Source: Halonatronomonas betaini (GTDB lineage Bacteria > Bacillota > Halanaerobiia > Halanaerobiales > Halarsenatibacteraceae). From it: DNA of 64,000 nt. The position numbers and the translations under genes were made by a program. The notes below the pieces were generated by a model. That model was not told the DNA's origin. It searched no databases and saw nothing but the letters and a program-made list of their open reading frames with translations. The stretch spans positions 1 through 64,000 of the forward strand of contig NZ_JADPIE010000003.1 of NCBI RefSeq assembly GCF_015666175.1, read 5' to 3'. Of this stretch, positions 61,640 through 64,000 are shown in pieces (the first letter of the stretch is position 1; every line of letters starts with the position of its first letter).

Positions 61640-63559
61640 TTAAAAAGCCATTCTGTAAACTCCCCAGCCATCCTCATCAGTCTCTATATATTCAATCTGC
61701 TCAAAGCCTTTTGTTTCTAAATAATCGACACCTGACGGGTCAGAATGGAAGATTATATCTCCCTCAATATCAACTGGTTTAATTCTCCAGTTATTTTCTC
61801 GTTCAGGAGATACAACATCATTTTCAGCAAAGTATTCAACCAGTACATCCTGGTTTTTGACATCACCAGGTGCAGCCTCTAATAGACTCTGAGAACCATC
61901 CAATACATCTGTGGCAGTTCCTGAAGCCCGGTGATTATTTGTAGCCATTAAGAATTCCATATCATCTTCTACAGGCTCACCATCATAGGTTAAATCAACT
62001 ATTCTCTCACCTAATTCCTGAGTCACATCAATTTCATATTCAACACCCATGATTGATTCATAATAGAAGCCCTCAAAATATTCATTAATTAACTGTTGGT
62101 CAGCTTCTTCATCTGGATCAATCTGGTTAAAGTTATCTGCGCTTTCTTCTAAAAACTCTCTCAGTTCTTCTCCAGTAACTTTAACCACCTGAAAGATGTT
62201 ATCATAGATATATATATCGGTAGCATCAGTTATATTTAAACTTCCTGGCTCGATCGAAGTATAATCAGTTGGCCCCTGGCGTCCAAACCTGAGAGGAGCT
62301 GCTGTTGAGATGAGTGGCATATCCTGATACTCTTCTTGCTCAGTTAATTCTAATCTTTCTTCAACATACCATTTCTGAGCTTCCTGGACTAGCTTAATTG
62401 TTGCTGTATCCTGAACTCTTGAGAAATAGGTTGTTAATTCAGTATCTGTTTCACCGATAGGAGTGTTGACATATTCAATAGTTGCTTCATGTTTTTCTTC
62501 AACCATATCCACTATCTCAGGATCTGACTCAACATTTTCATCAACTTCCTTTAATCTAGAAGAACTCTCAACTACGTTCCATTCGCCATCTTCCTGGCTA
62601 AGAGTCATATCAATTACTCCAAGATGGCTTCCCCAGGCACCAGGCAATACAGCCGGGACATCATTAACCAGTCCTGCTTCATTATCTATTCCTTCAACAT
62701 CGTCATATTCACTGCCTCCAGGAAATTCATTGTGTTGATGGCCTAAGACCATAGCATCAATACCATCAATTTTACTCAGATAATAACCTGCATTAACATC
62801 AGTATCATCAGGGTCAATTCCAGTATGGGCAGAGACTATTACTATATCAGCTCCGACATCTCTAATTCTTGGAATAAAGCTTTCAGCTTCCTCAATTATA
62901 TCTTTTCCAACAACTTCACCTTCTAAATGTGCACTTCCCCATTGCACAACTTCAGGAGATACAAAACTTACCACACCAATACTGATTGGTTCTCCATCAA
63001 TTTCTCTTTCTAAAATAGCATATGGTTCAAAATAATTGATATCAGTAAATTCAGCGTCATATAGGTTAGCATTCAACCATGGGAAATTAGAGCCAACCTC
63101 TGCCTGCCTGAAATAATCAATTCCATAATCCTGTAATTCGTGATTACCAATGGCAGCAGCATCATAACCCATATGGTTCATAGCGTCAATAATTACCGGA
63201 TATTCTCCTTCCTGGAGCGGAGGAACTGGCTGCTCAAGATCACCTGGCAACTGTCCAGCTTCAAGACTGCCTAGTAAACTTCCCTGGATAACATCTCCTG
63301 CATCTAGCAGCAGAATATTATCATAATTCTCTCTCTTATCATTAATAAGTGTTGAAACTTTACTTACTCCAATATTTTCATCAACTTCATCGGCCATATA
63401 ATTATATGGCATCACATATTGATGAAAATCAGTTGTCCCTAAAATTGTCAGTTCATGCAAATCTTCTTCAGCAGTAATCGTTCCAGTTAAAATACCTGTA
63501 AAAATCAGCATGAAGGTTAGAGCAAGACTAATTACTGTTAGCTTCTTAAATTTCTTCAT
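61640..63559 (-). CDS. Secreted 5'-nucleotidase / 2',3'-cyclic phosphodiesterase (UshA/CpdB-like)
   Basis: 639 residues. A signal peptide (MKKFKKLTVISLALTFMLIF, cleavage near ITAEE) exports it. Two-metal calcineurin-like domain: ILGTTDFHQYVMPYNY, LLDAGDVIQGS, GNHELQDYG, VSAHTGID and LGHQHNEFPG. The C-terminal substrate domain includes YIYDNIFQVVKVTGEELREFLEESA and FLMATNNHRASG. The FHQYVMPYNYM variant is that of CpdB-type enzymes. Very acidic, as expected outside a salt-adapted cell. It scavenges phosphate and nucleosides from extracellular nucleotides. GGAGGGTT precedes the ATG. Confidence 0.9.
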   Translation of the reverse strand: MKKFKKLTVISLALTFMLIFTGILTGTITAEEDLHELTILGTTDFHQYVMPYNYMADEVDENIGVSKVSTLINDKRENYDNILLLDAGDVIQGSLLGSLEAGQLPGDLEQPVPPLQEGEYPVIIDAMNHMGYDAAAIGNHELQDYGIDYFRQAEVGSNFPWLNANLYDAEFTDINYFEPYAILEREIDGEPISIGVVSFVSPEVVQWGSAHLEGEVVGKDIIEEAESFIPRIRDVGADIVIVSAHTGIDPDDTDVNAGYYLSKIDGIDAMVLGHQHNEFPGGSEYDDVEGIDNEAGLVNDVPAVLPGAWGSHLGVIDMTLSQEDGEWNVVESSSRLKEVDENVESDPEIVDMVEEKHEATIEYVNTPIGETDTELTTYFSRVQDTATIKLVQEAQKWYVEERLELTEQEEYQDMPLISTAAPLRFGRQGPTDYTSIEPGSLNITDATDIYIYDNIFQVVKVTGEELREFLEESADNFNQIDPDEEADQQLINEYFEGFYYESIMGVEYEIDVTQELGERIVDLTYDGEPVEDDMEFLMATNNHRASGTATDVLDGSQSLLEAAPGDVKNQDVLVEYFAENDVVSPERENNWRIKPVDIEGDIIFHSDPSGVDYLETKGFEQIEYIETDEDGWGVYRMAF

Positions 63560-63780
63560 TTTAACCCTCCTTAGATTGATTTGTCAATTTAATAAAATTT
63601 GCACATTAATTATATCAGTTTTATTAAATAAGTTTCAAGGAAATAACATGGGCATTAAGTTTAATACTTTATTTGATAAAACTAATAACTTGCAAGTTTT
63701 TATTTTATAAACTATAATTTTAATTAAGAACATATTTTTCTGTCGAAACAACACTAAATAATGCCAGAGGTGATATTAAA

Positions 63781-64000
63781 ATGATAACCCATATTACAAA
63801 CAGGGCAGCCTGGGAGCAGGCTAAAGAAAGCGGGGTTTATAAAGCCAGTTCACTTGAAACTGAAGGCTTTATCCACTGCTCAACTATAAAACAGGTTCTC
63901 GGAGTAGCTAATAATCTTTATAAAGGGCAAAAAGACCTGGTTCTCCTCATAATTGATGAAAATAAGGTAAATTCAGAAATAAAATACGAAGATTTACATA
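63781..64000 (+). CDS. DUF952 protein, 5' part (runs off the window)
   Basis: 73 codons visible, starting MITHITNRAAWEQAKESG and continuing through VYKASSLETEGFIHCST. The 'F(I/V)H(C/L)ST' block and the AWE..K..G.Y opening are those of DUF952, a small ADP-ribosyltransferase-like fold of unknown function. AGAGGTG lies 8-9 bases before the ATG. The gene is incomplete only because the window ends. Confidence 0.85.
   Translation, partial: MITHITNRAAWEQAKESGVYKASSLETEGFIHCSTIKQVLGVANNLYKGQKDLVLLIIDENKVNSEIKYEDLH

Noticed and set aside
1-64000. tRNA or rRNA genes
   Set aside because: No cloverleaf with a GGTTCRA-type T-arm and no conserved rRNA words were seen on either strand by eye; a tRNAscan run would settle it.

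Overview
Organism. The window reads as a chromosome segment of a low-GC, Gram-positive-related bacterium: AGGAGG-type ribosome sites, frequent TTG/GTG starts, TTGACA/TATAAT promoters, and Firmicutes families such as YvrJ and TupA-like ATP-grasp proteins. It also carries three WaaP/KdkA-like lipopolysaccharide kinases and an O-antigen-ligase-like protein, so a diderm Firmicute, most likely of the Halanaerobiales type, is my best guess. This is inference; no rRNA or other taxonomic marker is present.

Layout. (1) 1-1.3 kb: an Rpn-type PD-(D/E)XK nuclease gene. (2) 1.5-10.4 kb: a GC-richer, low-complexity island resembling a phage or plasmid remnant, with an amidase, a YvrJ microprotein, two facing paralogous structural-like proteins, two zinc-ribbon microproteins, a replisome-organiser-like protein, a DnaB-type helicase and a sigma-region-4-like protein, plus a minisatellite. 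(3) 10.7-14.2 kb: a lipoprotein, a winged-helix regulator of the type found at polysaccharide loci, and a membrane protein. (4) 14.3-50.6 kb: a long polysaccharide locus on the + strand: flippase, racemase plus TupA-like ligase, glycosyltransferases, polymerase, nucleotide-sugar dehydrogenases and epimerases, and a dispersed set for a bacillosamine-type sugar (4,6-dehydratase, aminotransferase, acetyltransferase, phosphosugar transferase). (5) 50.7-51.5 kb: a possible toxin-antitoxin-like pair. (6) 51.6-59.3 kb: a RimK-like ATP-grasp gene behind a structured leader, then a lipopolysaccharide core/ligase/kinase cluster. (7) 59.5-64 kb: tandem DUF3841 genes, dps, a secreted 5'-nucleotidase-type enzyme and the start of a DUF952 gene.

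The main discovery is in 30-46 kb. The bacillosamine-type genes have been separated by AT-rich cassettes that look like anti-phage or addiction modules: an OLD-ATPase/retron system with a recognisable msr-msd RNA (a1/a2 inverted repeats at 32170-32184 and 32385-32399), a Hachiman-like hamAB pair, a decayed Rpn gene, an MqsR-like/PanA-like toxin-antitoxin pair, and an unrecognised two-gene module whose second gene is a PD-(D/E)XK nuclease. Three families of non-coding repeats (A, B and C below) lie at the cassette edges. A perfect 46-bp direct repeat (C) flanks the hamAB cassette. The retron reverse transcriptase has no stop codon and runs in frame into the aminotransferase gene. Two paralogous acetyltransferase genes and two paralogous UDP-glucuronate epimerase genes, all in the same orientation, bracket the segment and offer homology for recombination.

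Gene decay is common in 13.7-21.5 kb: two broken copies of the regulator, a flippase fragment, a broken MORN-repeat gene and an IS3-family remnant. This marks the left half of the locus as a recombination-active, swapped region.
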